From: JAPUDQ01 sp039916485
Lineage (GTDB): Bacteria; Patescibacteriota; Saccharimonadia; Saccharimonadales; Saccharimonadaceae
DNA length: 35,733 nucleotides
Direction of reading: 5' to 3'
Assembly: GCA_039916485.1 (NCBI GenBank)
Contig: JBDSLH010000002.1
Span: forward strand, 1 to 35,733
Position numbers and translations under genes: made by a program. Below are positions 14,182 to 23,782 of the stretch, in pieces; position 1 is the stretch's first letter, and each line of letters starts with the position of its first letter. Below the pieces are notes generated by a model. The model was not told where the DNA came from. It searched no databases and saw only the letters and a program-made list of their open reading frames with translations.

Positions 14182-14212
14182 AAATATCCCTCTGTTTAGG
14201 AGGGATATTTTT
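14182..14212. terminator. hairpin between pilA and pilD
   Basis: AAATATCCCTC (14182-14192) and GAGGGATATTT (14200-14210) form a perfect 11-bp stem with a 7-nt loop. It lies downstream of pilA, which would separate abundant pilin mRNA from pilD. Confidence 0.7.
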
Positions 14213-14226
14213 GACTGAGTGACAGC

Positions 14227-14733
14227 TTAGTTCTTGTTATCAAGACAAGAGATACCTGAGCCTTCAAGTTTCATCATGATTGCATAATCACGTGCTCCAC
14301 CTGCTGCAGTTGAGCCTTCAGTAGCTCCACATGTAGCATCTCTGTTGAAGAACCACTGCCCTACTGGTGCATTTGCCGGCATAGGGTTCACAGGAGCAAT
14401 ACAGCTCGCAGAACGATATGCATTTCCTGAAGGGTCGACAAAGGTTGTTGCTACGCCGCCTGTTTCAAGGTAACGAGAGATGAAGTCTCCGGCATTACCT
14501 GCTACTATGGCACAACCCGCCGTAGAGTCAGAAGGCACTGCGCCTTTAGAATTTGCCTGATATTGGTTGACCTGTGCTTTTATACGCGCAAGGTCATCAC
14601 GTCGCTGAGTATCTCGCTGGTTACGCTGTAGCGTCGGAAGCGCAATAAATACCATCAAGAAGATAAGTCCGGCGATTGCAAGCACCAGGACGACTTCGAT
14701 GATCGTAAATCCTTTTGTTCTAGTTGAGTTCAT
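14227..14733 (-). CDS. pilA: major type IV pilin candidate
   Basis: A protein of 168 aa. MNSTRTKG|FTIIEVVLVLAIAGLIFLMVFIALP has an 8-residue leader, G|F cleavage and Glu +5. A charged alpha-1 continuation (RNQRDTQRRDDLARIKAQVNQYQ) follows, then a compact C-terminal domain with four Cys (CAIV, CIAP, CGAT, SCLDNKN) that could form two disulfides. Its size, its own promoter (TATAAT 14784-14789), its strong SD (AAAGGGTGGG) and the flanking terminator hairpin make it the best candidate for the main pilus subunit. Confidence 0.88.
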   Translation of the reverse strand: MNSTRTKGFTIIEVVLVLAIAGLIFLMVFIALPTLQRNQRDTQRRDDLARIKAQVNQYQANSKGAVPSDSTAGCAIVAGNAGDFISRYLETGGVATTFVDPSGNAYRSASCIAPVNPMPANAPVGQWFFNRDATCGATEGSTAAGGARDYAIMMKLEGSGISCLDNKN

Positions 14734-14783
14734 GTCCCACCCTTTCGGTTATGATAAGAACATTAAATTGTTGTTATGGTTTG

Positions 14784-14789
14784 ATTATA
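14784..14789 (-). promoter_or_regulatory. -10 element of pilA
   Basis: TATAAT on the minus strand about 50 nt before the pilA ATG, with TTGTGT 18 nt further upstream. Confidence 0.55.
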
Positions 14790-14822
14790 CTGCCACGCAT
14801 AGATAAAACACAAGCACTTTCT

Positions 14823-16037
14823 TTACCGGACGCCACCGGTGCCGACTAAGCTATATATTGGGAACAGCACAGCACCGATCATAACACCCGCTACACCGGC
14901 GAGTAATACCATCATAATCGGTTCGATCAGCGTAGAAATAGCACGAATCGTCTGATCAAGTTCATTTTCATAAAAGGTCGCAGCTTTGTTAAGCATCTTG
15001 TCGATGCCACCTGATTGCTCACCGATGCTAATCATCTGAGGTATCAGTGGCAATATATAGTCTTCATTCTTGAGCGCAAGCGACAAGGCCTTACCACCTT
15101 TAACTTTTTCTGCTGCGCGTCCAATAGAATCTGCCACGTAAGTATTGCTGACTGCCCGCTGCGTGATGCTCAACGTCTCGAGCATTGGTACTCCAGTTGA
15201 CATCAGTGTCTCTGTGGTGCGCGCAAATCGTGCCATATACAGCTTGCGAAACAGCGGTCCAAAGAGTGGTATATTGAGCTTTACAACATCGAGAAGGCGT
15301 TTACCCGCATCTGTTTTCATCCACTGTATGCCAAAATAAAGACTGACCCCAAGCACAACGAGGACGATATACCAAAAGTGCTGAATAAAATCAGCCATAT
15401 TTACCATCATTTGTGTCAAAAATGGTAAATCTCGTTTGAGATCTTTGTACAGCTTGCCTACCTGAGGTACAACAGTGACTAACATAAAAACAATGACTCC
15501 CATCATCACCAAGCTAACAATCAGAGGATAAACCATAGCACCCTTTACCTTGGACATGATTTCAGCATCTTTTTCTTGCTGGTCCGCAATCCGTTCGAGT
15601 GCTTTATCGAGCGTACCCGATGCCTCACCAGCAGAGACTAGTGCAATAAACACATCGTCAAAGACTCCAGGGTGCTTTGCAAATGCTCCTGACAGAGTAG
15701 ATCCACCCTCAATACTTGTGACAATATCCTGTGCGACAGACTGAAGCTTCTTGTTTGCAGTCTGGTCACGTACTGTATGGAGGCTCTGTGCTAACGGAAG
15801 TCCTGCATTGATCAGGGTTGCTAGCTGTCGCGTGAATACAACTCGGTCTTTAGTGCCTACACGATTCTTAAACGATGCAAGTAACCCTTTTGCTTCTGAT
15901 TTCTCAGTAATCTTAAGTGGGGTGTATCCTTGCTCCATCAACACTTTTGCAGCAGATTTTTCAGACTCGGCTTTAACAGTCGAATGAACCATCTTGTTGC
16001 TGGAACGGTCTTTAGCCGTGTAGTCAAATTCGAGCAT
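14823..16037 (-). CDS. pilC: type IV pilus inner-membrane platform protein
   Basis: A protein of 404 aa, the normal length for PilC/GspF. An N-terminal cytoplasmic piece precedes two T2SSF repeats of about 120 aa (FTRQLATLINAGLPLAQSL at about 69-87, FARTTETLMSTGVPMLETL in the second). Membrane segments are VSLVMMGVIVFMLVTVVP, FWYIVLVVLGVSLYFG and IMMVLLAGVAGVMIGAVLFP. It couples the motor ATPases to pilin extraction. Its ATG overlaps the pilT stop by one base. Confidence 0.96.
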   Translation of the reverse strand: MLEFDYTAKDRSSNKMVHSTVKAESEKSAAKVLMEQGYTPLKITEKSEAKGLLASFKNRVGTKDRVVFTRQLATLINAGLPLAQSLHTVRDQTANKKLQSVAQDIVTSIEGGSTLSGAFAKHPGVFDDVFIALVSAGEASGTLDKALERIADQQEKDAEIMSKVKGAMVYPLIVSLVMMGVIVFMLVTVVPQVGKLYKDLKRDLPFLTQMMVNMADFIQHFWYIVLVVLGVSLYFGIQWMKTDAGKRLLDVVKLNIPLFGPLFRKLYMARFARTTETLMSTGVPMLETLSITQRAVSNTYVADSIGRAAEKVKGGKALSLALKNEDYILPLIPQMISIGEQSGGIDKMLNKAATFYENELDQTIRAISTLIEPIMMVLLAGVAGVMIGAVLFPIYSLVGTGGVR

Positions 16038-17110
16038 TAGCCTCGCATCATCCTTTCGAACTCGCTGAGGTCAACAGCGTAATTACGTGCTTCTTCAATC
16101 GTGATAGTACCAGCCTGGACAAGGTTGACGAGTGTTCTATCCATCGACTGCATCCCCTGGTCTGCCCCTGTCTGAATGACTGCATCCAGCTGGTGGCTCT
16201 TGCCTTCACGGATAATGTTACGGACTGCTGGTGTAGCAACAAGGATCTCAGATGCTACGACTCGACCACCACCGATCGATGGAACAAGTCGTTGTGAACA
16301 TATTGCCATCAAGATATTTGAGAGCTGTGCACGGATTTGCGGTTGTTGGTGAGGGGGGAAGACATCCACCATACGATCGATCGACTGCGCTGCGGAGTTT
16401 GTGTGTAGTGTTGCAAAGACCAAATGTCCTGTCTCTGCAATCGTAATTGCTGCTGAGATTGTTTCGAGGTCACGCATCTCACCGATGAGCACAACATCGG
16501 GGTCCTGTCGAAGACTGCTTCGGAGTGCTGCCGAGAACGAGTACGTGTCATAGTGCACTTCTCGCTGTACAACAACGGACTTTTTACTCTTGTGAGTAAA
16601 TTCGATCGGATCCTCGATTGTGATGATATGGTGTGATTTTTCAGTATTGATCTTGTCGAGGAGTGCCGCTAGTGTCGTTGACTTTCCTGAACCAGTTGGT
16701 CCGGTTACTAGGACAAGACCCCGAGGGTACGCAGCAAAGTTATTGACAATATTCGGCATCCCGAGCTCAGTAATTGTTTTAATCTCATTTGGGATCAGTC
16801 GAAGTGCTGCCGCAAGGTTCCCTCGTTCGTGGAAGGCATTCACACGGAATCGACCGAGATCGCCAAAGGCGAAACTGAAATCAAATTCTTTGTCTTTGAT
16901 CAAAATTTGCTGCTGATCTTCGTCCAAGATGGCAAAAACCAGTTTTTCTAGCTCTTCTGAGTTCAAAGCGTTAAAACCAGGAACTGGTGTAAGTGATCCG
17001 TCAATACGGAGCATCGGCGGTAAGCCAATCTGAATATGAAGGTCTGAGGCTCGTTTACGTATCACGTCTTCGAGCAACAGTTCTATCCGGAGTTCTGGTT
17101 GTGCCTGCAT
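16037..17110 (-). CDS. pilT: type IV pilus retraction ATPase
   Basis: A protein of 357 aa. Walker A GPTGSGKST is at 137-145, the Asp box EDPIEF and Walker-B-type RQDPDVVLIGEMRD follow, then TGHLVFATLHTNSA and the PilT-specific C-terminal AVRNIIREGKSHQ. It powers pilus retraction and so twitching. It lies between pilB and pilC; its stop overlaps the pilC start. Confidence 0.97.
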   Translation of the reverse strand: MQAQPELRIELLLEDVIRKRASDLHIQIGLPPMLRIDGSLTPVPGFNALNSEELEKLVFAILDEDQQQILIKDKEFDFSFAFGDLGRFRVNAFHERGNLAAALRLIPNEIKTITELGMPNIVNNFAAYPRGLVLVTGPTGSGKSTTLAALLDKINTEKSHHIITIEDPIEFTHKSKKSVVVQREVHYDTYSFSAALRSSLRQDPDVVLIGEMRDLETISAAITIAETGHLVFATLHTNSAAQSIDRMVDVFPPHQQPQIRAQLSNILMAICSQRLVPSIGGGRVVASEILVATPAVRNIIREGKSHQLDAVIQTGADQGMQSMDRTLVNLVQAGTITIEEARNYAVDLSEFERMMRG

Positions 17111-17129
17111 TATATTTCTACCTTCCCTT

Positions 17130-18917
17130 TTATGCCATGTTAGCGGCGACCCTATTTACTTCTTCGAGTGTTGTCATGCCCTGCAACGCTTTCATGTAGC
17201 CATCTTGGCGCATGGTAACCATGCCCTCTACTGATGCTTGTCTCTGTATATCTGCACTGGTAGCACGTTGCACGATCAATTTCTGAATCGCTTCTGAGAC
17301 ATCCATGACCTCGTATAATCCCAATCGTCCTTTATAACCATTTGGGGTTTTTGGGCTATCGACGCCCTTGACTAAAGTATAAGCGTTTTGTGTCGCAAGT
17401 GGTAGCGTTTTATATCCCATGTCTTCAGCCACCTGTGGCATTGAGGCTTGGTCCTTCGGTAGAAGCATCCCAACAGTCTCTCGGATTGTCTTGGTTTCAA
17501 GCTCGGTTGACTGATATGATGTCTTCTCCTCACTGATTCTTCTCACGAGGCGCTGCCCAATAACAGTGTTAACAGTACTAGCTATCAAAAATGGCTCAAT
17601 ACCCATATCAAGTAGGCGTGGGAGAACTCCTGCAGCTGAGTTGGTGTGAAGTGTGCTAAAGACAAGATGTCCTGTCAGCGCCGCCTGGACGGCAAGATTA
17701 GCTGTCTCAGCATCACGGATCTCTCCAACCATCACCACGTTTGGGTCTTGTCGTAGAATCGATCGGAGTCCGCTAGCAAAGGTCAGCCCGACATCGGCAT
17801 TGACCTGAATCTGATTAACCCCAGACATTTTGTACTCCACCGGGTCCTCAAGCGTCACGATATTGATAGAGTCATCGAAAATTTCTTGCACGAGTGCATA
17901 CAAACTGGTTGATTTTCCTGATCCAGTCGGACCTGAGGTTAAAATCATACCGTTTGGTTTTCTGACACCTTTACGAATAGCTCGGAGCGCACGACCAGCA
18001 TAGCCCATATCCTCAAGCTTAAAGCTCGAGCCAGACTTGTCGAGCAAACGAATAACTACCTGCTCACCCCAGACAACTGGACTGATTGCAATACGGAGAT
18101 CAACATCTTTCTCGGCTACGTGGATAGCAAATTGACCGTCTTGCGGTATGCGGTGTTCATCAATTTTCAGGTTACTAAGGATCTTGATGCGTGAGATAAG
18201 CGCCGGTTCGATACTCTTTGGTAATTTCATCACCTCGCGTAAAACACCGTCGATTCGACATCGAATCTTTAGCGCGGTTTCCATTGGCTCAATGTGAATG
18301 TCAGATGCCCGTGAACGCACTGCATATTCTAAGATTGTGCTTAGCGCCCGACTAATCGGAGAATCTTGCACTAATGTCTTGATATCTTTGCCATCACCCA
18401 TCGCGGCGTTCTTGGCATCGGCCTCTTGCTCGTTGGTAACAGTCTTTACAGCATCACTCACCCCACCCTCGAGGTCGGTGTGGTACTGACTCATTACATT
18501 GCGAATACCAGCTTCTGAAGCCATATACACCTTGAGCGGTCGCTGAATTTTGTTTGATAAGAAGTCTACAGCTTGAATATTGTTGGCATCAAGCATTGCG
18601 ACGGCCAGGCGTTTGTTCATCTCACCAAGAGGCACAGCCATATACCGCTCAGCAATGTCTACAGGTAGTAACTCAAGCACCTTCACATCGATCTGTGCGG
18701 CAGACAAATTCACGTACGGTATGCCAGAAACAGAGGCAATATGTTTGGTTAACGCTTCATCACTAATTACTTTTTCGTCAATCAATAGCTCAAGGAGTGG
18801 GTGACTCTCGGCATGAGCTCTCGTTCGATATTCATCAAGTTTAGCTGTATCTATAAGCTTTTCAGCAACTAGTTCATCCTCTAGTTTTTTCTGGAGATCT
18901 TCTGTGAGAACAGCCAT
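17130..18917 (-). CDS. pilB: type IV pilus extension ATPase
   Basis: A protein of 595 aa. An N-terminal MshEN/GspE_N region covers about 1-145; the ATPase core has Walker A GPTGSGKST (329-337), EDPVEYKM, RQDPNVVMVGEIRD and TGHLVFSTLHTNSA. The tetracysteine zinc-binding motif found in most PilB/GspE proteins is absent: the region after RLVRRISEE (about 455-500) has no Cys. It drives pilus assembly. An AAGGAC site precedes the ATG; pilT follows after 19 bp. Confidence 0.96.
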   Translation of the reverse strand: MAVLTEDLQKKLEDELVAEKLIDTAKLDEYRTRAHAESHPLLELLIDEKVISDEALTKHIASVSGIPYVNLSAAQIDVKVLELLPVDIAERYMAVPLGEMNKRLAVAMLDANNIQAVDFLSNKIQRPLKVYMASEAGIRNVMSQYHTDLEGGVSDAVKTVTNEQEADAKNAAMGDGKDIKTLVQDSPISRALSTILEYAVRSRASDIHIEPMETALKIRCRIDGVLREVMKLPKSIEPALISRIKILSNLKIDEHRIPQDGQFAIHVAEKDVDLRIAISPVVWGEQVVIRLLDKSGSSFKLEDMGYAGRALRAIRKGVRKPNGMILTSGPTGSGKSTSLYALVQEIFDDSINIVTLEDPVEYKMSGVNQIQVNADVGLTFASGLRSILRQDPNVVMVGEIRDAETANLAVQAALTGHLVFSTLHTNSAAGVLPRLLDMGIEPFLIASTVNTVIGQRLVRRISEEKTSYQSTELETKTIRETVGMLLPKDQASMPQVAEDMGYKTLPLATQNAYTLVKGVDSPKTPNGYKGRLGLYEVMDVSEAIQKLIVQRATSADIQRQASVEGMVTMRQDGYMKALQGMTTLEEVNRVAANMA

Positions 18918-18925
18918 GTCAGTCC

Positions 18926-19177
18926 TTAACGCTGTGCAGCATTAAACGGTTGTTCATTGGACTGCTCTCCAATATTGACCTTTACCGTTGGATTAAAGGC
19001 ACCCTGTTTAAAAACGTCTTTATTCGGCTCAACAAGTGTTTCAGATATCGGATCTGCTACATCGACACTAACCGCCTTGGGCTTTAGCCCAGCGAGTGCA
19101 GAGTTGAGGGCAAAATAGGTTATGAGTCCAACAATACCAACAATTAGTATGAGTAGTGCTATTTCATTCTTTTTCAT
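18926..19177 (-). CDS. small single-pass protein in the pilus operon
   Basis: A protein of 83 aa with one N-terminal helix (IALLILIVGIVGLITYFAL, about 6-24) and a short outer tail (VSVDVADPISETLVEPNKDVF). It sits between pilO and pilB with a 4-nt overlap (ATGA) with pilO. The position matches pilP in diderm operons, but there is no lipobox and no PilP domain, as expected for a monoderm without secretin. It is probably an alignment-complex subunit. Confidence 0.85.
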   Translation of the reverse strand: MKKNEIALLILIVGIVGLITYFALNSALAGLKPKAVSVDVADPISETLVEPNKDVFKQGAFNPTVKVNIGEQSNEQPFNAAQR

Positions 19178-19869
19178 GGCTTTATCTCTTTTTGCTTTAA
19201 GTCAGTCGTTGCAGGAGTCGCGTAGTACGTAATGGCCTGAACATCTGCTGTCATTGCATTACTTGCCCCACTAAGCTTGAGCCCAGTAACATTTATTGGT
19301 CGTATCGATTGATTCATGTTGTCAAACAGTACTTTGATCTGATCATATGAGCCAGTTACTTTGAATATAAAAGGTATGTCGTTTATAGTGCCGTTTGTTG
19401 GTGCTAATGCAGGTGCTAGTGTTGGATCACTAGTGACAGCTGACTGGTCAGCAAAACTCAATTGTTCAATTTTGACGCCTGATTTACTCAAGATAACTTG
19501 CTGTAAGGATGCAGCCAGAGCAAGACGATCATCTACTGTCGGCATAGCATCAATGACAACTTGTAGAGCGCTGTCATTTGGACTCGTGCGTAGATCAGTT
19601 AGCTCTTTTGCAGCAATAAGTTTAATGATTTCAGTTTTGAGCGGTTCATAGGCTTGGGCATTCTTTTTCAGCGTATCATTCGTCTTCGTCATGGTAGAAA
19701 TAACAGTATTGTTAAAGAAAAATTGCTTGAGCATAAACTGTGAGAGCACAATTGCAATAGTGACAGCTACGCCTGCCGCAGCCACCCACAGAAATACGAG
19801 ACGATTTGCCTTACTAATCTGCTGACGTTTTTTGAGTCCAGTAATAGCAGCTGGTTTATTAGTTTCCAT
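19174..19869 (-). CDS. pilO: PilO-like pilus alignment protein
   Basis: A protein of 231 aa from the ATG at 19869, which has an AAGGAGAT SD 6 nt upstream; the longer frame to 19947 enters pilN. A basic cytoplasmic head (KKRQQISKANR) precedes a TM helix at about 27-46 (LVFLWVAAAGVAVTIAIVLSQF), then a coiled region, then a ferredoxin-like domain ending in the strand pattern ITYYATP. The assignment rests on position after pilM and pilN and on topology; sequence identity to classical PilO is low. Confidence 0.75.
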   Translation of the reverse strand: METNKPAAITGLKKRQQISKANRLVFLWVAAAGVAVTIAIVLSQFMLKQFFFNNTVISTMTKTNDTLKKNAQAYEPLKTEIIKLIAAKELTDLRTSPNDSALQVVIDAMPTVDDRLALAASLQQVILSKSGVKIEQLSFADQSAVTSDPTLAPALAPTNGTINDIPFIFKVTGSYDQIKVLFDNMNQSIRPINVTGLKLSGASNAMTADVQAITYYATPATTDLKQKEIKP

Positions 19870-20599
19870 TAGTATCTCCTTGGCCTGATTCACCTGTTTT
19901 TGCGGGTGATGCACCGAATAATTCTTTTGGCGCGTTTTGATCTCCATCAGATGTTGTTAGCTTAGGAACTTCAATCTTAGGATCGAGTGTTGATAGACTA
20001 AATGCTTCCGGCTCAAATACCAGCGTAAATTCAAAGGTAGCTAGCGTCTGACCATTCACATTTGATATAGATGGCGAGCCACTGTCTACGCTCACGAATA
20101 AAGGCTTTTCTATCTTTTGTCCGTCTGAGCCAACATAAACCAATTTTGCATTATCGAGAGTGTTTTTGAAGTTATTTACGACTTCGAAGTTAGCACCGGA
20201 ACCAATTAACTTTGCGGTTGTACCATCTTTTACAATTTCGGCATTATAGAGCGTTATGTTGAATGGTTGTTTTGGGTTGAGCTGCGGTAGATATTCAAAC
20301 CATCGCGCATAGACACTACGATTTGCGCTTGCCTCGTCAACTGCTTTTAACTGGCTCTGTATGGCCAAATACTTGTTGATCTCTTGCTTACTAGCTACTG
20401 TTTGATGATTCGATTCGATTTCCTTTTTGAGGTTTGCAATAAAGAGTGACTGAGCGCCATATACTGTAGTCGCGAGCAGCGCTACGACTCCTGCTGCGAC
20501 TATCGATACCAGCACAGCACCGGATATAACTGCATTCTTTGTCTGCTGAGCCTTTAGGAACTCTTTTTTGACATCTGGGAGAAGATTTAACTGAATCAT
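19859..20599 (-). CDS. pilN: PilN-like pilus alignment protein
   Basis: A protein of 246 aa. It starts MIQLNLLPDVKKEFLKAQQ, the conserved PilN cytoplasmic motif that binds PilM (xLNLLP). A TM helix lies at about 24-48, followed by a coiled coil and an outer domain. The C-terminal tail is Gly/Asn-rich and polar. Its ATG overlaps the pilM stop (ATGA). Confidence 0.92.
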   Translation of the reverse strand: MIQLNLLPDVKKEFLKAQQTKNAVISGAVLVSIVAAGVVALLATTVYGAQSLFIANLKKEIESNHQTVASKQEINKYLAIQSQLKAVDEASANRSVYARWFEYLPQLNPKQPFNITLYNAEIVKDGTTAKLIGSGANFEVVNNFKNTLDNAKLVYVGSDGQKIEKPLFVSVDSGSPSISNVNGQTLATFEFTLVFEPEAFSLSTLDPKIEVPKLTTSDGDQNAPKELFGASPAKTGESGQGDTNGN

Positions 20600-21639
20600 A
20601 CACTCCCCCGCTGCGCTAAGCCCACAGCAACAGCAAACTGTGAAGAGATTGGGGCTAGTGTTGCTTGATCACTCGAGGACACACTAACTCGCTGCCACGG
20701 TGTTGCTAGCTGGCTACCAAGCCCGGTTTTGTTTGACAAAAATTCAGCAAGTCCAGGAATAGACGTTGCATATCCGGAAAGAAGCAGCCCATCAACAGGA
20801 ACATTTGGATACTTGGTCTGGAAAAATTTGATAGATTTAACGAGCTCAGCAGCAAACTGATCAACTGTCGTATCAAGGGCACGGGCTATTTGACCTTCGA
20901 GTTTCGATGGATCTATACCGAATTTTAAGATGAACTGAGATGCTTGTTGGTCCTGTATATTGAGATTTTGCGATGCCGCTTTGGTCAAAGACCGAAAGCC
21001 TGTTGGTATAGATCGAATGAGTCGTGGTGAATCACCGAGTGTCATGACAACGTCACATGAGAAATCACCGAGGTCAACAATCATATGTGCGTTTTGTGAG
21101 TTTTGTGGCATCAGTGATCGGCAGATTGCGAGTGGATCGGGTTCGATAGCAAGTATGTTGAGACCGAGTCCCTCTACAAGATCGAGACGCTGCTCAGAAA
21201 ATGAGTTTGCCACACTCGCGATAAGTACTTCGTTTTGTGTTTGATCTTTCATAGATTTGCCGAGAACTGCCCAGTCTACTTTTGCTTCGTCGATGCTCAT
21301 CGGAATATATTGTTCTGCTTGATATTTAATGGTGCTTGCTAACTCATCTGCGCTCATGGCAGGTAAATCAACAACGGTCGCAAACATCCGACTTGATGGG
21401 ATGCCGATAACAACATTGCGAGTCCGTACCCCACTCTGTCCGATTGCTGTGGTGATAACTTCGGCAAGCTTCTTCTGATCTCCAGGCGCATCAGATGTAG
21501 CAACTTTTATATCAACAGGAACTGACGAATATTTTTGCAAATTCCAATTATTACCAGACCTTACAAGCTGGACGATACGCACTGCAGTCGTACCAATGTC
21601 TAAGGCAAAAAAGTCACCCACCGAACTAAAACCTTTCAT
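20596..21639 (-). CDS. pilM: PilM, actin-like cytoplasmic pilus protein
   Basis: A protein of 347 aa. FALDIGTTAVRIVQL (about 11-25) is phosphate loop 1 of the FtsA/actin fold, and MIVDLGDFSCDVVM is the second loop. It binds PilN on the cytoplasmic side and links it to the motors. It is first in the pilM-N-O-x-B-T-C unit. TATACT at 21649-21654 ends 9 nt before the ATG, so the leader would be 2-3 nt. Confidence 0.94.
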   Translation of the reverse strand: MKGFSSVGDFFALDIGTTAVRIVQLVRSGNNWNLQKYSSVPVDIKVATSDAPGDQKKLAEVITTAIGQSGVRTRNVVIGIPSSRMFATVVDLPAMSADELASTIKYQAEQYIPMSIDEAKVDWAVLGKSMKDQTQNEVLIASVANSFSEQRLDLVEGLGLNILAIEPDPLAICRSLMPQNSQNAHMIVDLGDFSCDVVMTLGDSPRLIRSIPTGFRSLTKAASQNLNIQDQQASQFILKFGIDPSKLEGQIARALDTTVDQFAAELVKSIKFFQTKYPNVPVDGLLLSGYATSIPGLAEFLSNKTGLGSQLATPWQRVSVSSSDQATLAPISSQFAVAVGLAQRGSV

Positions 21640-21648
21640 ATATCCACA

Positions 21649-21654
21649 AGTATA
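21649..21654 (-). promoter_or_regulatory. -10 element of the pilM-pilC operon
   Basis: TATACT on the minus strand, 9 nt before the pilM ATG; implies a near-leaderless mRNA for a seven-gene operon. Confidence 0.55.
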
Positions 21655-21702
21655 GCATAAGAGTTATCGTAGTTGTCTACTGTTTTACAGAGATTTCTTG
21701 CA

Positions 21703-23778
21703 TTAATTTCGAGGTGGTAATTCGGTCTCAATATCAGTCATAAGCGAGCCACCCGCTACACCCTTTTCATACGGCGTCAGAAATACTTCTGGCCTAAAGC
21801 GTATGATCTCCGCCGGGAGCTCCGTTGCGGCACCGCCACCCGCCGTTCTGGCTGTCACGAGCTGACCCCCGACAATGAGTGCACCATTTATCGTCAATCT
21901 GGTAGTTCTACAGACTCCAGTGCTCGACATTGCACTACGAGCAGGAGCCCCAGCTGCCACAGCATGCGTATCACCAGCAGCATCACAGGTGGTAAGGTTT
22001 TGAGACGCGATAAACAAACCGTCCATCCTCGTAACATTGCTGCTTACCAGTATCCTATCGGCCAATATCACGAGAGACGGCGCATCACCAAAGCTATTAT
22101 ACGATCCATTGTTATACTGCAGATCACCCGTTATAGTTACGCTATAGCCACGAGCATCAATCACCGTTTTAGCACCTGCATTGAGTGTGCTTGCGCCGAC
22201 CGATATATTACTCGATACCCGATAATGATTTGTCCCACCAGGAATTGCTTGCCCCGAGCTAAATCCAGGGTCCCAACTGGCAACGTTATTAGTCAGCTCA
22301 CCCGTAAGATCTGTGAGGCAGCGAGTCCCCGAAAAATTACCAAACGTCGGTGTTGTGTTCGCGAATGTTAGAATTGAACCACCCGTTGTTCCAGCTGAAT
22401 AAAAATCTACAATATCTCCCGTTGATAGAACACCATATTCACCAAATGATCCTGGGTTACTTGCATTTCCCTGGAATCCACCTCCACCTGTAGAACAAGC
22501 GTAATTACCGCCACTCGCTGCATCTCCACCCACGATTGATAGCCGCGGTGATGCAACAATCGTGATGCACACTTGAGGCGTCTGGCGGACTGCACTACTA
22601 TTCCATGCACCTGGAGACCATTGCATATACTGGCAGACTACCTGACCGATATACGCAGCCGTTGATATAACATCAGCACGAGAGAAGTTTCCGCCAGGAG
22701 GCAATCCACTCGCTCTTGAGAACGTCCCTCTCGACGTCGGAGCACCACCATTGATCGTTTGGAATATCTCTGCATTGATAGTTTTGTCAGTCGGGTCCAA
22801 ACTACTGGCTTGGTTTATAACTGTATGTGTGAACGTTACGTTCGGTACGACAGTATTCACAACTCCAGTAGGGCTGGCGGTCGAACTACCGCTCGTATTC
22901 CACTGTGGCGTCGGACATACCGGTACGACATATGCAATGTTATCAAACGGGAAGTTATATCGGATAACATTTGAATCAGCGATACCCCACACATCGACAC
23001 GGTACTTATGTCCTGGGACAAATGTCATACTGACTGTTAACGTGCCATCTTGGCCCATAGGGCCAGGGTACGAATCTCCCGCCCTAGTAGCTACCACAGC
23101 ACCAGTCGTAGTGTCTGTTATCCTCACGGTCACCGAGAAAAAATTATTATCCCAGTTTTCATGATCAAGATCATAAAATTGTACATTTCTCACGGTATTC
23201 ACCCTCACGTCACAAGGAGTTGCCATATAAAGATTGTACGTCTCTGCTACGTCACGATCAGGGTAGTCTACGTTGACTGCCTGAAAATATCCTCCCCCAT
23301 AGGCAATATACCCAGAGGCATCCGCAAGCGCCATACGAAAATGTATAAAATGGTCCCCGTCTATACCGCTGTACCCTGTCATAACTGCGTTAACGTTTGC
23401 TTTCCAGAAACCCGTTATCGGGTCATACGTGAAACTGGCTGCGGGGATAGAGAACGATCCGGGGCTACTCATACTGGCACTACCGTTAAAACTGACACCT
23501 ATACCAGCTTTACCGACTCGGAAACTGCTGACATTTACAACTTTGGCAGCCACGGGTTGCGTAGGATAAAACACTGGCACAGAGATGGTCTCTGCTTGGG
23601 TGGTAGGACTATATTCAAGAGCATAACGAGTACGTGAATCTGCTGGCCCGACGGAAGTAATCGCCTGTGCACTCACTGGTGTTGCAGAAAGTAGCCAGAA
23701 CCACACCATGCTACAGAGAAAGGCCCCGAGCAGCATAACGCGCCGTAGAAATATATTCCCTGGTAGTATCGCGGACAT
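21703..23778 (-). CDS. large secreted adhesin-like protein
   Basis: A protein of 691 aa from the ATG at 23778 (GGAGG 11 nt upstream, one base after the previous stop). The signal peptide spans about 1-38 (VMLLGAFLCSMVWFWLLSATPVSAQA). The mature protein is Ser/Thr/Gly/Asn-rich and mainly beta: first a jelly-roll-like region with GDHFIHFRMALADASGYIAYGGG, then VNVRNVQFYDL-type segments, then a glycine-rich part. The C-terminus has no LPXTG or TM anchor. It is cotranscribed with a TPR protein just upstream of the pilus operon, so a pilus-associated or surface adhesin is a reasonable inference; no named family is recognised. Confidence 0.8.
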   Translation of the reverse strand: MSAILPGNIFLRRVMLLGAFLCSMVWFWLLSATPVSAQAITSVGPADSRTRYALEYSPTTQAETISVPVFYPTQPVAAKVVNVSSFRVGKAGIGVSFNGSASMSSPGSFSIPAASFTYDPITGFWKANVNAVMTGYSGIDGDHFIHFRMALADASGYIAYGGGYFQAVNVDYPDRDVAETYNLYMATPCDVRVNTVRNVQFYDLDHENWDNNFFSVTVRITDTTTGAVVATRAGDSYPGPMGQDGTLTVSMTFVPGHKYRVDVWGIADSNVIRYNFPFDNIAYVVPVCPTPQWNTSGSSTASPTGVVNTVVPNVTFTHTVINQASSLDPTDKTINAEIFQTINGGAPTSRGTFSRASGLPPGGNFSRADVISTAAYIGQVVCQYMQWSPGAWNSSAVRQTPQVCITIVASPRLSIVGGDAASGGNYACSTGGGGFQGNASNPGSFGEYGVLSTGDIVDFYSAGTTGGSILTFANTTPTFGNFSGTRCLTDLTGELTNNVASWDPGFSSGQAIPGGTNHYRVSSNISVGASTLNAGAKTVIDARGYSVTITGDLQYNNGSYNSFGDAPSLVILADRILVSSNVTRMDGLFIASQNLTTCDAAGDTHAVAAGAPARSAMSSTGVCRTTRLTINGALIVGGQLVTARTAGGGAATELPAEIIRFRPEVFLTPYEKGVAGGSLMTDIETELPPRN

Positions 23779-23782
23779 AGGG

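Noticed and set aside
22751..23637. Plus-strand frames of 137 and 195 codons inside the adhesin gene
   Set aside because: They overlap each other and a long secreted protein with clear signal peptide; composition is not protein-like.
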